This document shows positions 23,331 through 35,725 of a stretch of 64,000 bases of DNA, in pieces. The notes under the pieces are model-generated. The model had not been told where the DNA came from, searched no databases, and was given only the letters and a program-made list of their open reading frames with translations. How positions within the stretch are numbered: the stretch's first letter is position 1; each line of letters begins with the position of its first letter. A program made the translations under genes and the position numbers. This stretch comes from Diphasiastrum complanatum (lineage: Eukaryota > Streptophyta > Lycopodiopsida > Lycopodiales > Lycopodiaceae). The DNA lies in the NCBI GenBank assembly GCA_029204225.1, contig CM055101.1, forward strand, positions 4,839,246 through 4,903,245, read 5' to 3'.

Positions 23331-26279
23331 GGATGAATTATATTTTGCTAGTTACCTTTTACGACTTCTGACCGTATTTTTTGTTTTTTGGTATTGTCCA
23401 ACTTTTGCCTGCAGTGGGAGTTGTTGATTGGTTTGTTTCAAGGCTGTCAATTCCTCTTGCATGTATGATTTCCAGTGTTTTCAATTCATCTCATATCAGT
23501 AGTTCTTGAAGCTCTTTTTCCGTATTCTCTGACTTGAGTTTTTGGATTGTAATGGCTCAAACGTGAGGCTAAGCTTGATGAGGAAATGAATCACCTGAGT
23601 TTTTCATTGTATTTGTTGTCCTTGAGTGATTAGAATCACTGTTCAGCAAGTTGCTACAGCCTGCAATGAAGTTCCTCCTTGTCTGAAAATTGCCAGAAAC
23701 GGAGCCAAAATCAGTGATCCAACGGCTGGAAAAATAGTTAGAATGGCTGGAAACAGTTGCTAGCTATGGCTAAAACCAGCGATCCAAGGGCTGGAAGATT
23801 TTCAAAATGGTTGGAAAACTTGGGTGCAGTTAGAGCTATGGAGAGGAGGCATATCCTTTGTTGTTGATTTTTGGCCCTCCTGAATTCCCTTCTCATCAAA
23901 TGTAGCAGCTCTTTTCTTGGTTGCGACACTGCTGGTTGCTCCCACCACACTCTTGACAACAATTTATCAGCAGCAGCAAATCCTGAGGAGCAGAACTTCT
24001 GCCAGGGGGAAGAGAGAGAGAGGGAGAGAGAGCCTACTTCCACCCTCAGCCTAGAAAACCTAGTGACGGCATCCATCAATCTAGTGGCGATGGTCCTCAA
24101 CAGTGATGGTACCTAGCAGTGGGGCCCATGGCACCCAGCAGCGACGGTTCCAAGAGAAGGCCATGTATAGAGAGAGAAGATTCAGTTCTAGCAAGAAAGG
24201 AAGGAGTTTTGCATGGTGGAAGATCAACTTGGTAGTAGGAGATGCAAAATGGGATGAGTTGGCTGTCTAACCTAGCACGGAGGTCGGAGCTCAATGATAT
24301 GAGAAGGGATTATTGGGCAGAAAAACATATTGTTAGGGACAATCAATTTGCTGCTTATTGTAACGATTTTTTTTTGGCCTGGGGGGGTGGGTAAGAAGGG
24401 ATTTTTCAAATCATCCCCACAGATATATTAGCCCATCGACAGGTCTGCAGCTGTGGATACGCAGAGTGGGCTCAGATTGGTATGAATGCTGGTTTATATA
24501 GTCAATTATTGATGCAACCAGGTCCTAGCTATTTCTAATTCGATTTTCTAGGAAACGTGGAGGATGAAAGATTTTTATTGATATGGCTGTAATCTATTTT
24601 TGTTGGGAAAAGAGAAGAGAAGAGCCATGGTTGATTTTGAATTTTTTTGATAACATCGTGCTATCATTTTGTGAGAAGTGACCGATCCTGATGTAGAGGT
24701 CTAGCATGCACAAAGATGAAGGAAAATTGTGGCCTAGCGGGTTGGGAGAGACGATCTCGCAGAAGGACAACTTTTGAGGGCTGGCAATTGATGGCAAGAG
24801 TTTTGATCGACTTCTAAGGGCGTTTTTGTTCACCAGTCACCTTCTGAGCCCCGCCCCCGTCAACACCCATCATCCTAGGAAATTTCATCCACCAGTTAAG
24901 GCCAAACAGGTATTTCTTGTCATTAAGGCTAGTTAGCTTGATGCTTTCCCATCTCAAATAATGATTCTCTTTCTAAGGCAATCAAAAGAACAGCTCACTC
25001 ATCACTTTGTGGAAATTTGATATCATCAGACAAGCCAAGGTCAGTTTTAAAGTGACAATCCAAATTGTGGATGTGTGGGAGGTTGACCAAACGAAAAGGA
25101 TGGATTTTGGAGCAGCATTGCAAAGAAGAAATCATCAAGGGTTTGGCTACAAGCGTATGCTTCAAGGAAAGCACTTTTCCTCCACAAAGAAACATATCTT
25201 AGACAGATAGAACATCCTAGCTTGCAACTTTCTAAACAAAACATCTTGAAATCAGACTGCAGGTGAGTCAAGGAATAGGTAATAGTAGCAAAGTTATAAA
25301 GCATTCATAAGGTCCTCTTTTGCTTTGAAAGACTGATCTGTTGCCTTATACCGCAGCCATACCATAGCTGTGGCAATGGAGACCCAGGCTCCAATCTTAG
25401 TCTATGCCCAGAAAGGGACATGTTGGAGCCCACAGGCTCAAAATTGGCTTGGCCTACAATGTGGACGTAGAACATCAAATTGTACATCACGATGCTACTG
25501 CAAAGCAATATTGCTGAAAAAACATAAGACCTACTTAGAGCACAGCCATGACTAACAGACCATCCAAGGCCCTACCGGAGTCTCTGAATAGGAGGCTTTA
25601 CGTTGTCTCATATTTACACCTATCTGCACTTCTTCTGCATAAAAAAGGTTAAGACAGCAGATCGGTATAGAAAACATAATAAGCATGCAAGAGAAAAAAT
25701 GGGTATGGAACTTCCCTGAATCTCCTTTTTTTCTGTTCTAGTTAGTCTTCAAATTTTATTGCTAAGGTTGGCTTTTAACCATCAATGCTCCAAGAAACAA
25801 AGAAGTGAAACAATGAGCCCAATCAAACTAAGATGATGATGATGGATGATGACTGATTTCGACACATGATTTTTTGTTGCTCAAAGCACTAGCTTAAATT
25901 TACTGAAATCGGACTTGTCACAGTTGAGGGCTCTGGTATCTCCCTCTTTTCTTGAATCACTAGCAATGGGCTGCAATAATAGCCCTTATTGGGAAGGCAG
26001 AGACAAGACGAGAGACGGTTTAACTTAATTGCATCCGATACAAAACCAGAATGTCTTTCTTACAGGAAGTCTAAAGATATGTTGTGCTTGGATACTTCTA
26101 CCATATCTACTTAAAATTGATTGACTTCTTAGGTACGATGGTTGTGGGTATACCAGTAGTTTAAAATCAGTCAAGCATCAAAAAGTCAAAATTTTGAAAT
26201 GAGAGTATAATGCAAAACAATTTTTTGTTCTTTCACCTTGAAAAGCAAGTCCTCGTGTTGTAAATACTTGAACCTGCAG
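23331..26279. other. Rest of last INTS2 intron; nothing convincing
   Basis: No coding or repeat family recognised. A short GA run lies near 24010. A small INTS2 exon could be hidden here because phases of the flanking exons do not match. Confidence 0.4.
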
Positions 26280-26537
26280 GTTGTAGCACATGTAACCTAC
26301 ATACGAAGCAATGTTGCGGGAGCGGTGGAATTCTTGCAGCAGGTCTTGGATGCCATGGCACAAATAGCAATTGTATATCCTACTCTCACAACTGAAGTAG
26401 TCAAGCTGCTGCAAAGTTGTGAACAAGCAGGAGGTCCTCTTACTCGCCATGGTGCAGCACGTGACACTAGACTCCATAGTGCAGCTGTGAATGCTTTTAG
26501 GAGAATTGTTCAGAACAAATTGCCTGTTTGTGCTTGA
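26280..26537 (+). CDS. INTS2: INTS2-like gene, terminal exon
   Basis: Acceptor AACCTGCAG ends 26279; the 85-codon frame reads VVAHVTYIRSNVAG, AVEFLQQVLDAMAQIAIVYP, LTTEVVKLLQSCEQ and ends NAFRRIVQNKLPVCA with TGA at 26535. The block Y-P-x-L-x-x-E-x-V-x-L-L-x-x-x-x-Q corresponds to the C-terminal helix pair of INTS2 (PPLYEDIMSLLIQIGQ in animals), and the final helix replaces the family's C-terminal ERTVIEIIN segment. Downstream sequence is AT-rich; no single strong poly(A) signal stands out. Confidence 0.75.
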   Translation, partial: VVAHVTYIRSNVAGAVEFLQQVLDAMAQIAIVYPTLTTEVVKLLQSCEQAGGPLTRHGAARDTRLHSAAVNAFRRIVQNKLPVCA

Positions 26538-29500
26538 ATTTTCTTCTGTGAATGAAGAATGACATTCACGAGTGATGTACTATGGTTTTTTATGAAACAA
26601 CTTCACTACTTTCTAAAAGCTAGGGCTGAGGATTAGGGTTAAGGTTTAGGATAAACCATGGAACAATCCTCGCAAATAATTTTTTAGGGCAGTAGCAAAG
26701 TTTTTTAAAATATTTCCCTGTGATCAAGGGGTTATATGTAATATATCTGTAACTTAGAGACATTTCAATGTTCATCCTGTCAGAAATGTTATGTCAGGCT
26801 TTGGCAGTGAAATACTTATACTATTTGCTTCTCAACTAAAGTTACTTTTTTATGGCTAAGATGATTGTTGTTGTGATGTCTGGACAGTTCCAGCTGTACC
26901 CACCTTGAATTCCTGGAGTTGTAAGTCTTTATGATTTTCGTGTTTCAATTTTTGACATCATGGTTTAGGTTAGAGGCTATCATGTCAGATTAGTTACCAT
27001 TTATGTCCACAGTTCTGTTATTTCACTCTCATGCTAATTCTACGAATGAACTAATATATTTACATTTGGCAAAGTCGTTACATCCAGGTTTCAATGGTAG
27101 CAATCAAAAGTTACACATCATTATAGGGCTGAAGCCATTTGATATTGCACGTTATCATAGGTGTCATACCCATGAACTTGTAACCATTATAGATTGGGCC
27201 GACATTAAGAATGTCTAAGCTCTACTGAACTGAAGTCAAAGAGCGTAGGAGCAATGTTAATTTTGTAGGGTCAGGCAGAGTTGCTCCACATGTTGTGATT
27301 CTCCAGTGACGCTTTGTCGAACCGGCCTGAGTGTGCATCCCCCTCCCCAAAATCTGTTAGCCTGGACTACTCCATGGAACTGGCCTTAGTTTCTCCATTT
27401 CTACCCGGAACCGGTGGGTATGATGGGGCTTGCGGGGGTTTCTGGGCAAGTGGCTCATCAAGGCTGGTTCCACTATGCACAGTCCGGGTGGAAGCCAAGA
27501 GAAAGCTTTCTCCAACGATGAGAACATCAACTTACATAAACTTTGGAAGATGGTAAGTAAACAATGGACCATTATGTCAATGCCAACTCCAGTTTTTGGG
27601 GATGGCCATAAAAGCAACTGTGGCTGTATGGCAGGGTAGAGCTAACTTCATCCATGGGTGTTGGGGGTGCTTGACAGCTAGCGCTTGAAGCCCTCAAGCA
27701 CTCACCCACCTGTGGATCAAGGCGGGACCATCCCTGCCATGGCAGTTGTAGTTGCCTTTATGACTCCCAGTCTTTGGCCTCCGCCCTTAGGTGTCCAAAT
27801 TGAATATGAGTTGAGCTACGACAGGAGATATCTACTCCCTTTAAGGTTGAATCACATGCTGTAGAAGTAATAATGCGGGACAATTTTTCCCTACTAAGTG
27901 GAAAAGATGCACAAGTTTTCTTTTCACTGTCACCAGACAAGAATCTCAATGGCCATGTTCAAAATAAGCACTTAGTCACCTAGATCAGATTGCTAAATGT
28001 CAAGGGTCCTGATCAAAGAAGGCCCAAACATATGTGTCAAAGGAGAAAATTTGAGTGTATGAATGTTTGTAGTGCAAATGTATAAAATGGTGGAATGTTT
28101 GTTGATATGGAAACATCAAGTCTTAGATAAGTGGCATTTTGGAGAAGGTTAGGCCACAACTGTCTTGTAGTTTAGGTGCTCAAAGAATAGGGGTGATCAT
28201 TGATGAAGGAGATGGAATAGATGAGTGAAGAAAAAGGTGCAGTTTTGGGAGGACAATATATGTGATACGATGAGCCAGACATGAAAACGAAGAGGTTGAG
28301 TTTTTCAATCAATTGTCAATAAAAGTTAACACACTTGTGAAAGGTCTTTCTTTTTTTGAAAGGGACGTCATCAAGCTTACTGGTTGAGAGTCTCCATACC
28401 ATTTTTTTTCTGCAGATTTTCACCCCACCTCAGTCTTAATGTGGCCGAAAGATTCTATGTTGGACTTGGAGATTCAGCAAATGCCTATGGAATCTGGATT
28501 ACATAGAAAAACAGTGGGTGTGTCTGTGATTGGCCATCAAATGACTGTTTACGAAAGGCAGACACTCTCAACATTATCAGGCCATCTAATTTGGATTATG
28601 GTGCAATTCCTTTGTGAAATTCACCAGACCCTTGAGGAGGCTGGCTAGTCTCCTAGAACAGAAGAAGAGGAATACTTGTCAGTAGAGCAGAATACAATGA
28701 TTGTTTGAAGCTCTTATCTTCCTCGTGGTGCACGCCATCAGACAAAATATTTGTCTGGTTACCTTCTTCTCACAACAGGATATTGATAGAGTCATTCTGA
28801 AGGGCCCATATTCCTATAGACATGAATTTGTATATATTTCTACTTATATTGAGTAATTTGCTATGGATAATGCAGACAACATCAAATTACTCTAGTTAAA
28901 ATCAATTGTCTACTTTATGTCTGTTTTGAGTTAGTGGAAGAAGTTAAAGCATATCCTGGTGTTGAACTTTTCAACCATCTCCTTGTCTTCATGCATGTGT
29001 CTTATCGGGAACGTAAGCAAATTATCACTTGAGTATATCGAATTAGAAAGACAAAATGGTGAGATTGTATAGCTAGGAGTGAACATGCCAGGATTGCTTA
29101 AATGTTACGTATGCTGTAAAAAATTGTGTCATTACATTTCTATTTATTATTTGCAGCAAAAGTAAGGATAGGAAATATTTGCAAGAACTGAAGAAGTACA
29201 TTCCATCCACTGCTTAAGATACTCTTGATTAGTATGATTAACATAGACACAATTGTTTGATGTCAACAATCTTTAACAATCAAATGTAGTGACCGGTCTT
29301 TCTCCTTAAATTGGCTGAAAATAGTTGTAATGGTTGAAAATAGTCCACAGTCTGGACTCTGCAATTTACAAGTCGTAAAAAGAGTGATGGTCAAGCAATC
29401 ATGAATCTTTTGCAAGAACAACCTATGAGAAAAAAGTGAAAATCTTGATTTCCCAAAAAATATCATGTTCTTGCTGAAGAAAATGCTGACCAGATTTGAA

Positions 29501-32233
29501 ATGACAGTAACTTGGAGGTAGCTGACAAGAAATTGGATGTGTACTGTGTGCATGAAGTGGATTAAAAAGAAAGGGCCCCTTAGAAAGTGGCTTATGCATT
29601 ATGCAGTAATTCTTTTTTCCTTCCGTTGCTTTGCAAAAGACAAGCTGCAATGATTCTACTTGGACTTTACATTACTATTTCTAGAGCCTAAACATAATTA
29701 CATTATTGCTCCTACTTAGAATACACAAGTTGTTCTATATATGCTTGAGGAATTCAGAATCATACGTAAGTAGTATTGCCCATCAGGTTAAATGTGTTAT
29801 CCCAATATGATCACATGGGAACAAATTATCTTTCACAATTAGATCTTAATAAAAAAAAACATATTGTTCATCCTATGTGAAACAATGCATACCTCATTTG
29901 GATGGTGTTGCAGTGGAAATTTATTTAGTTTGATCTGATTTAATATTCCTATCCTACCTGATTATAATTGTTCTACTCAATTCAACAAAATACTTCCCTT
30001 AAGATGTTGCATGTATCACCATAGTTCATAATGTTTGTAAATGATGAAGATTTCGGTCTTTATGGAATCGGATTATTTTCCAAATATCAACTTAACTCTC
30101 GTTGTGCTTCTTCGGCCAACATAAGAGTTTTTAGATATGGCCAACCATAAGAATTGTTAGATATGCAAATTCATTGCATTGTTATTACAAAAGTCAGTTT
30201 CAACATTTCAATAACACAGCTTAACCAAGAAAAGCATGTCAATTGCAAGAAATTGGGAAGGATGGAGAAAGAGCTAAAAGGTAATGGAAAACTGTAGTGC
30301 AAAGGAAACAAATTTATAGCATTTTAGATTTTTGGTTTGCGAAAATATGTGAACCCAAAGCTTCAACAACATTTGTTTTGTACACTTCAAAACCAAATGT
30401 CGCATAAATGTACGACTATGCAAATATGGTCTGGTTGAATAAAGCGAGCTTCATTTGCAATTTTGTTTTAGCTACATAAACCAAAAAATTGACAAAGGAA
30501 TACAGAGCATGTGAACATGACATGTGATATTTTATTAGAGGCATCTTACAAGCATTTCATTTATATTATCAAGGCTTATTCTCATGGGCCTCTTTTGGCC
30601 ACAACTTTCAAGTGAAGCTTTTAGACAATATGTAAGGGCCGTAATTAGATCACCAACATGACATGGAGTATTATTTAACAAAAGAAGAGTTTTATCCCAA
30701 GCATTGAATAATATGCACACAAATAAAACACGTGTTGACCTTAATTTAGAATTTTATGGTTCCCAATGAATAATATGGAGCATGGCAATCTAAAACTTAC
30801 AAGTGAGGCATTGGGTGGTCATCCCTCTCTCCTACAATTCACAATTGGGTTAATCAAGTGGATATAGAAAGAAAAAGCCATCATCAATTACCAAGTAGTT
30901 TTTATTGTTAACCATTATAAATGTTTCTTATAAAGTGATAACTAAATTGATAGCTCACTATCTCTCAAAGTTATGGTTTATTTAGAGGGTTCAAAACAAG
31001 TGGGTCTCATATCACATCAATACATGATAGATATAATATTCCCAATACTTGGACAACCATTAATATATCTCTATATCACAACAAACCTTATGCTTTTGCT
31101 AAATACAATCTCAATCTCAGTCGCACTTCTTGGGCGTTTACGTTACAAACATCATGTAAGTTGTGATTCCCTCCAACAATGATACAACTTATTGAACTTT
31201 TTATATCATGATGTTTCCTACTACAACATCAATCGCTATTTAACTATTTTTCATCGTTTTTTACGCATTTTTTTTCAGTCTTCATTTTAGTTCTCCAGAT
31301 CTAGTGAATAGAAGTTATAATGTGAATTCTAATTCATAAGGCAACTTCTTGTTCCTCTCTCCTCTATTCTGAGTTCCAACATCGCCATCACAAGACTGCC
31401 TTATGTAGCACCTCACATGTATTAAAATTTCCACTCATGCCTTTCCTTCTTTTCTCTCACTATCTAGCCCTATTCCTTTCACTTTCTATTTCACCAATAT
31501 CCAGGATCCAGTGCTCCACAATTGGTGCCAAGTCAAACTTGTAGATGTACCCTTTTTTTTCTCACCCTTCGACAAGTAAAAGAAAGGTTTTTGTTGTTGA
31601 GAAGTATATATAGGTCATTAGGGATCTATCCCAACTGAAGGAGGTGCCGTTGTCGGGTGTAGCAAGTCGATGGTGAGCAGCCCTCCGCCTGTCAAAAGGG
31701 GTTAGAACACAAGGATAGGAATCTAACTTAGAATAGTTGCTTATTGGCCCTGTCTTCCAGGCAGGGTCCTTTGTAATCATATCAAACATTGACTTGCTTG
31801 TGTCCGGAATTGATTTTTGTTTTGTTTTTAAATTTACTTTTTTTAAAGTAAGTTAATTTCTAAGTTTGCCACGTATTTAAAACATATTTAAGTAAATGAT
31901 GGAGCTCGTTTTAGGAAAAAAGCGAATATCTAAAATATTTTTGTTTTCTGAATCCGCGCTGGGTTCTTCTTTCCTGTACGCGTGGGTTTACGTGGGTTTA
32001 TGCATGGACGACAGGGTTCTTGCGTGGCTTTCTCTGTGGATGGCCGGGTTTTTAATGCCGTTGCAAGCAGACGTGTCTATGAACTTCTTTGCTCTAATTT
32101 CATATGCCTAACCGCGCCCAATTTCTGTTTTCACTTCCAATCCATTTCCAAGATCACTATCCGGCTCAATATCTGTGATTTCCAAGATCAGTATCCGTGA
32201 CAGGGTCCATATCTATGAAGAATCGGGTACACA
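26538..32233. other. Intergenic, nothing supported
   Basis: Contains the presumed 3' UTR of the INTS2-like gene, then AT-rich sequence. Small open frames (27003-27218, 29263-29553, 30973-31182 and others) have no recognisable domains, codon regularity or splice context. No RNA gene, LTR or tandem array stood out by eye. Confidence 0.5.
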
Positions 32234-32587
32234 TCAATATCCGTGAAGACTCAGATACAAAGGATTAACTTCGTATGTCAGAACAGGTGTGTGGTGTTTT
32301 GTTAAACTTTTTGTCCAAAAAACTTCAGAATATTGGAGATTTGTTGATGTGTCTGCAAAATTAGAAGCTCTTTCCATATGTTTGATGCATCTGTCAGCAG
32401 GGTAGTCACCATAGCCGGCACAGGGCTTCCAGCCCACAAATTGTTCACGCCAGTGGTCAGGACGACCACTTTTAGACTCAGTTCGCCACCACTCTTTTTT
32501 CTTTTCTGAATCCCGAGCTCCATCACTTCGCCAATGCTCTCTATTAGAAACATCAGAATTTCCACTGCCAGGGGTACGTGGAGGATC
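32234..32587 (-). CDS. Exon-like frame, unrecognised protein (- strand)
   Basis: A textbook acceptor (pyrimidine-rich tract ending GATTTGCAG) precedes 32587 on the - strand. The frame then reads DPPRTPGSGNSDVSNREHW, RSDGARDSEKKKEWWRTESK, RPDHWREQFVGWKPCAGYGD, RCIKHMERASNFADTS and continues to a stop at 32234. Charged, Trp-rich sequence with WREQFVGWKPCAGYGD looks conserved rather than random, but I do not recognise the family. The coding part may end earlier than 32234. It could be the 3' exon of a gene whose upstream exon lies near 36490 and was split by the copia element between them, or a gene fragment. Confidence 0.45.
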   Translation of the reverse strand, partial: DPPRTPGSGNSDVSNREHWRSDGARDSEKKKEWWRTESKSGRPDHWREQFVGWKPCAGYGDYPADRCIKHMERASNFADTSTNLQYSEVFWTKSLTKHHTPVLTYEVNPLYLSLHGY

Positions 32588-33046
32588 CTGCAAATCAAGA
32601 ACCAATCAGTACACAATAGCCAATTGAAAAATAGAGAAAAACTCATGTTTACACTTATAATTGTCATCAGCCTCTATTCAAAATAATAAACTCACTTTTC
32701 TTTGCTAGATATGTTCCGGATGAGAAAATCCAAACAGAAAAGATATTATAGGCTTCAACCACATACTTAAAATTGGCGACTCTTAGAAGAGGCTTGTAAC
32801 AACAATATCACATCTACATGTTCTCCCCTCGATCTACACTGTCACCTAAAGACAATTTTTAGCCTTATTTTAGCTTGGAGCTCCTCCACATGCAATCCTC
32901 TAAATCTACGTCTATGGAAAAGTTGAGTTCTCAACACAGGCTGAAAAACTTAAGTAGCTGATGGTGCTTGAACTTCTAGATCGGCAATTGCAAATTAGAG
33001 ATTGCAACTGGAGCTTTGAAATTGTAATAACAGTTTGCAGCCTGTG
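32588..33046 (-). other. Probable intron of the - strand locus
   Basis: AT-rich, ends with a strong acceptor at 32588-32590 (- strand). Nothing else seen. Confidence 0.35.
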
Positions 33047-33051
33047 ATGAG

Positions 33052-33750
33052 TGAAAAAATTTTACAGGAAAATGAATCCCAATAAATTCTAAAAGTGATG
33101 GAGGATGCACAAATAAAAGACCTAGATCCAAACTATGAGCTAGAATCAAGACTAGTTACCAAAACTAGCAAATTTGGCATTTAACTCCACATTAGGCACA
33201 TAGATTTGATCAAATGAACCAAAGTACAGTACAACAAGCTTGTCAGACCTGTAAACAAGTTCAGTACCTTCCAATCCAAGCAATTAATGCATAAAAACAC
33301 TCACATCCAATCGCTAGAACTCACCACCAAAAGACAATGATGATAGAAGTGGAAAAACTTGATTTTTTTTGATAATTTGATGGAGATCCCATCATGTATT
33401 TATACATTTCAAGCTCGGATCTGAGCATATTAGGGCACCTCTGAACTTTTCATACCCTAACCCTAATATCAAACCTAATAGGTCATTGGATCACCCTAAC
33501 TTGGGGTCAAGATCTCAAGATCCAAAAACAATGTAAAACATGCTATTTTTAGATCCTAGAATTTCTCTAGCCTATCCAAACACATTTTTGCCTCATTTCA
33601 TTGATGCTATCTCAATGTAATATGAAAAATGAACTTATTGAAAAGCATCCTATGTGATTTGGCACGTGTGGCATCTATTTACATGGCCATCTTGCCAATT
33701 ACAATGCATGTGACCAAAATTGGTCAAGCTAGAATTGTGAAATTTCAACA
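33052..33750 (-). repeat. Element E 3' LTR
   Basis: 699 bp, TG...CA bounded on the - strand. The adjacent purine tract GTTGTGAGGAG (- strand) lies directly before its TG, marking it as the downstream LTR. Confidence 0.9.
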
Positions 33751-33763
33751 CTCCTCACAACAA
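33751..33763 (-). other. Element E polypurine tract
   Basis: GTTGTGAGGAG read on the - strand, immediately upstream of the 3' LTR; primer for plus-strand DNA synthesis. Confidence 0.6.
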
Positions 33764-33778
33764 TTTAGCTTGATGAGA

Positions 33779-34744
33779 CTATCCTGGATCAATAATAACT
33801 ACATGCATAAAAACAACATAATTTATAGGTTCTTGATGTATGTGGTGAGTATGATCACTCAGTACAATAAGAACATAATTTGAGCTCCAAGTTGTCGAAT
33901 GTAGTGAGAGTTCCATAAAGGTTGTCTTCAAGATCCAAGCTTTGTCTTTGGTAGGTTGTTGAATGATCACCTTGGGCTGCAAAATGTGAGTCTCCTCCTC
34001 AAAATAAACATGAAAAATAGTAGCTTTCCATAAGATCCAACTTTTGTATGAAGCACATACAACCAAAGCTTGATATATCACCATCTTGACTTTATCCACC
34101 AAAACAATGAACTCCAACTTGGCATCCTTCCAATGAAGGTCTTCATTCCTTGGAAATTCAAGAGTGAATGGATCACAAGATGAGGCCTTTGAATACATAT
34201 TTGAAACTCTAATCAAAGTAGTAATGATCACTATTTCTCCCAAACCTTCATATTGATGTAGATTCAGGTCTCTTTTGCCTTGAGACAAGTGCTCCTTCTC
34301 GGGTTCCTCCTTGATGTCTTTTTTCTTCATCATTCTCACTCCCTCTTGGTGTTGATGATGAAAACATGGATCCAAACCATGATCTTCTTCATGACTCTCA
34401 AGGACTTTGTTTTCAAGTCTCCAAACTTTAATGTTCACCTTCTCAATATGATCTTTCAAGTCAACAAAACAATCACCAAGATTATTTATACCAAATTTAC
34501 TAGTCCACAATTGACTAGTCCACAATTGCTTACCACTAGCAATTTGCATTACATACTTGTTGAACTTGAAACTAATGAGGCCAAATACTCTTGTATGGAT
34601 ATAAGTGTCCTTCAAGGATGATTCACTTATTCTCATACAAGGTTCACAATATGCCTCTTTGAAAATGAAGTCAAATTCTCTCAACTTATGAATGAAAATG
34701 TCATGCTTACTTCTAGCATACTCAAGAGTAAGTAGATATGACAA
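33779..34744 (-). CDS. Element E ORF2, 321 codons, unknown accessory protein
   Basis: Uninterrupted frame occupying the place where copia RT/RNase H would be. No YVDD, no RNase H DD/E pattern and no integrase motif is visible. Features: an N-terminal basic segment (YARSKHDIFIHKLREFDF), LWTSQLWTSKFGINNLGD, a Glu/Lys/His-rich middle with HHQHQEGVRMMKKKDIKEE, then DLHWKDAKLEFIVLVDKVKM, a hydrophobic/aromatic part (WILWKATIFHVYFEEE) and a His-rich end. It overlaps ORF1 by 64 bp in another frame, an arrangement that would suit frameshift or reinitiation. The W-x3-K-x2-F-[IV]-V...DK stretch resembles the tail of the element C ORF. Could be a captured or highly diverged coding segment; chance is possible but 321 codons without a stop in AT-rich DNA is unlikely. 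Confidence 0.5.
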   Translation of the reverse strand: MSYLLTLEYARSKHDIFIHKLREFDFIFKEAYCEPCMRISESSLKDTYIHTRVFGLISFKFNKYVMQIASGKQLWTSQLWTSKFGINNLGDCFVDLKDHIEKVNIKVWRLENKVLESHEEDHGLDPCFHHQHQEGVRMMKKKDIKEEPEKEHLSQGKRDLNLHQYEGLGEIVIITTLIRVSNMYSKASSCDPFTLEFPRNEDLHWKDAKLEFIVLVDKVKMVIYQALVVCASYKSWILWKATIFHVYFEEETHILQPKVIIQQPTKDKAWILKTTFMELSLHSTTWSSNYVLIVLSDHTHHIHQEPINYVVFMHVVIIDPG

Positions 34745-35202
34745 ACACCTTTCATTCCATACTTAGAATTCAAAGGGACTTCATTACAAAACTCAGCAAA
34801 TGAAGTACAAAATGTACCCCCCTTTCCAACTTTCTTTTCCTTGTCCACAAAAATGAGCATTGATAGCTCCATCTTTGCCCTTGTGGCTCTCCTTGGAATA
34901 GTTGAAGCTCTCGGATTTTGCTCCTCCTCTTGATCAAGCTCCTCCTTGATCTCAACCATATCTTTGCCAATATGATTCTTAGAGGATTCATCATTCAAGA
35001 TTACAAACATTGTGGCTCTACCATTGCTCTTTGTGCTAGCAAAATGTACATCCAAATGAATCAACTTAAGAGGGTGAAAGGTCTTAGTGGTAGTGTTAGA
35101 GAAAGGCAACCTATGTGCTTTAGCCAAAGCACATGCTTCACAAACCTTTTTCTCCTTTTCCATGGATATTGGAAGGCCTAGAGCAAGCTCCTCCTTTAAC
35201 AC
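34681..35202 (-). CDS. Element E ORF1: pre-integrase/truncated integrase fusion
   Basis: 173 codons. The start carries the end of the copia pre-integrase zinc domain (KVCEACALAKAHRLPF, the C-x2-C half) and the integrase start LIHLDVHFASTKSNGRATMF. It then jumps to an Asp/Glu-rich linker and RRATRAK...LSMLIFVDKEKK, which in full copia elements lies between integrase and RT. The catalytic core with its second Asp and Glu is deleted, so it cannot integrate DNA. Usual full Gag-Pol is about 1300 codons. Confidence 0.65.
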   Translation of the reverse strand: MLKEELALGLPISMEKEKKVCEACALAKAHRLPFSNTTTKTFHPLKLIHLDVHFASTKSNGRATMFVILNDESSKNHIGKDMVEIKEELDQEEEQNPRASTIPRRATRAKMELSMLIFVDKEKKVGKGGTFCTSFAEFCNEVPLNSKYGMKGVCHIYLLLSMLEVSMTFSFIS

Positions 35203-35713
35203 AAAAATGTCTTGAAATAAAGCCTCTTAAATTCAGGTTGAATCACATTGACATATTCAATCACAAACCTATCCAAAACCGAATAGAATAGAAATACAAT
35301 TTTCACTAGTTTTGCATTTCTAGATGAAAACTCATCAAAACACTTGATCTGAACCTAAAAGGTGTATTTTAGGACCTTAAGAAGCCTAAGAACGACCTAA
35401 TTAAGCTCTCAAATGGCTGATCCAAACTTCTAAAGTGTGGTGGCATACAAATCCTTATGAAAATCTCTATAGGAGACATGTACTCCAAGATTCAACTCAT
35501 AAGAACTTTCTAATTTGGTTTGGTTGAATGAAAATGGGTCAATCTCGGTTCCTTCAGCTATAACTCAGCAAAACAAGTCACCTTTGATCTATTGAAACCA
35601 AATTTGAAGGTACAATCACTAGATTAGCAACTAGTAGCAAGAGCAAAGCCAATACTACTCAAATCTAGGATCAAAGCTTGAGAAAATCAAATCTGATGCT
35701 CACTTTTGATTAG

Positions 35714-35725
35714 GCTCTGATACCA
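35714..35725 (-). other. Element E primer binding site
   Basis: GCTCTGATACCA on the + strand, i.e. TGGTATCAGAGC on the element strand, complementary to the 3' end of initiator-Met tRNA and adjacent to the 5' LTR. Confidence 0.9.

Noticed and set aside
26625-26660. Telomere-like AGGGTTAAGGTTTAGG sequence (also about 2005-2045 with CCCAAAACCC)
   Set aside because: Single imperfect copies, no array; not an interstitial telomere.
27314-27639. Three overlapping frames with moderate GC
   Set aside because: Mutually overlapping on both strands, no splice context or recognisable motif.
31526-31545. TTGGTGCCAA as a gypsy-type primer site
   Set aside because: It lacks the rest of the primer complement and has no LTR end or element beside it.
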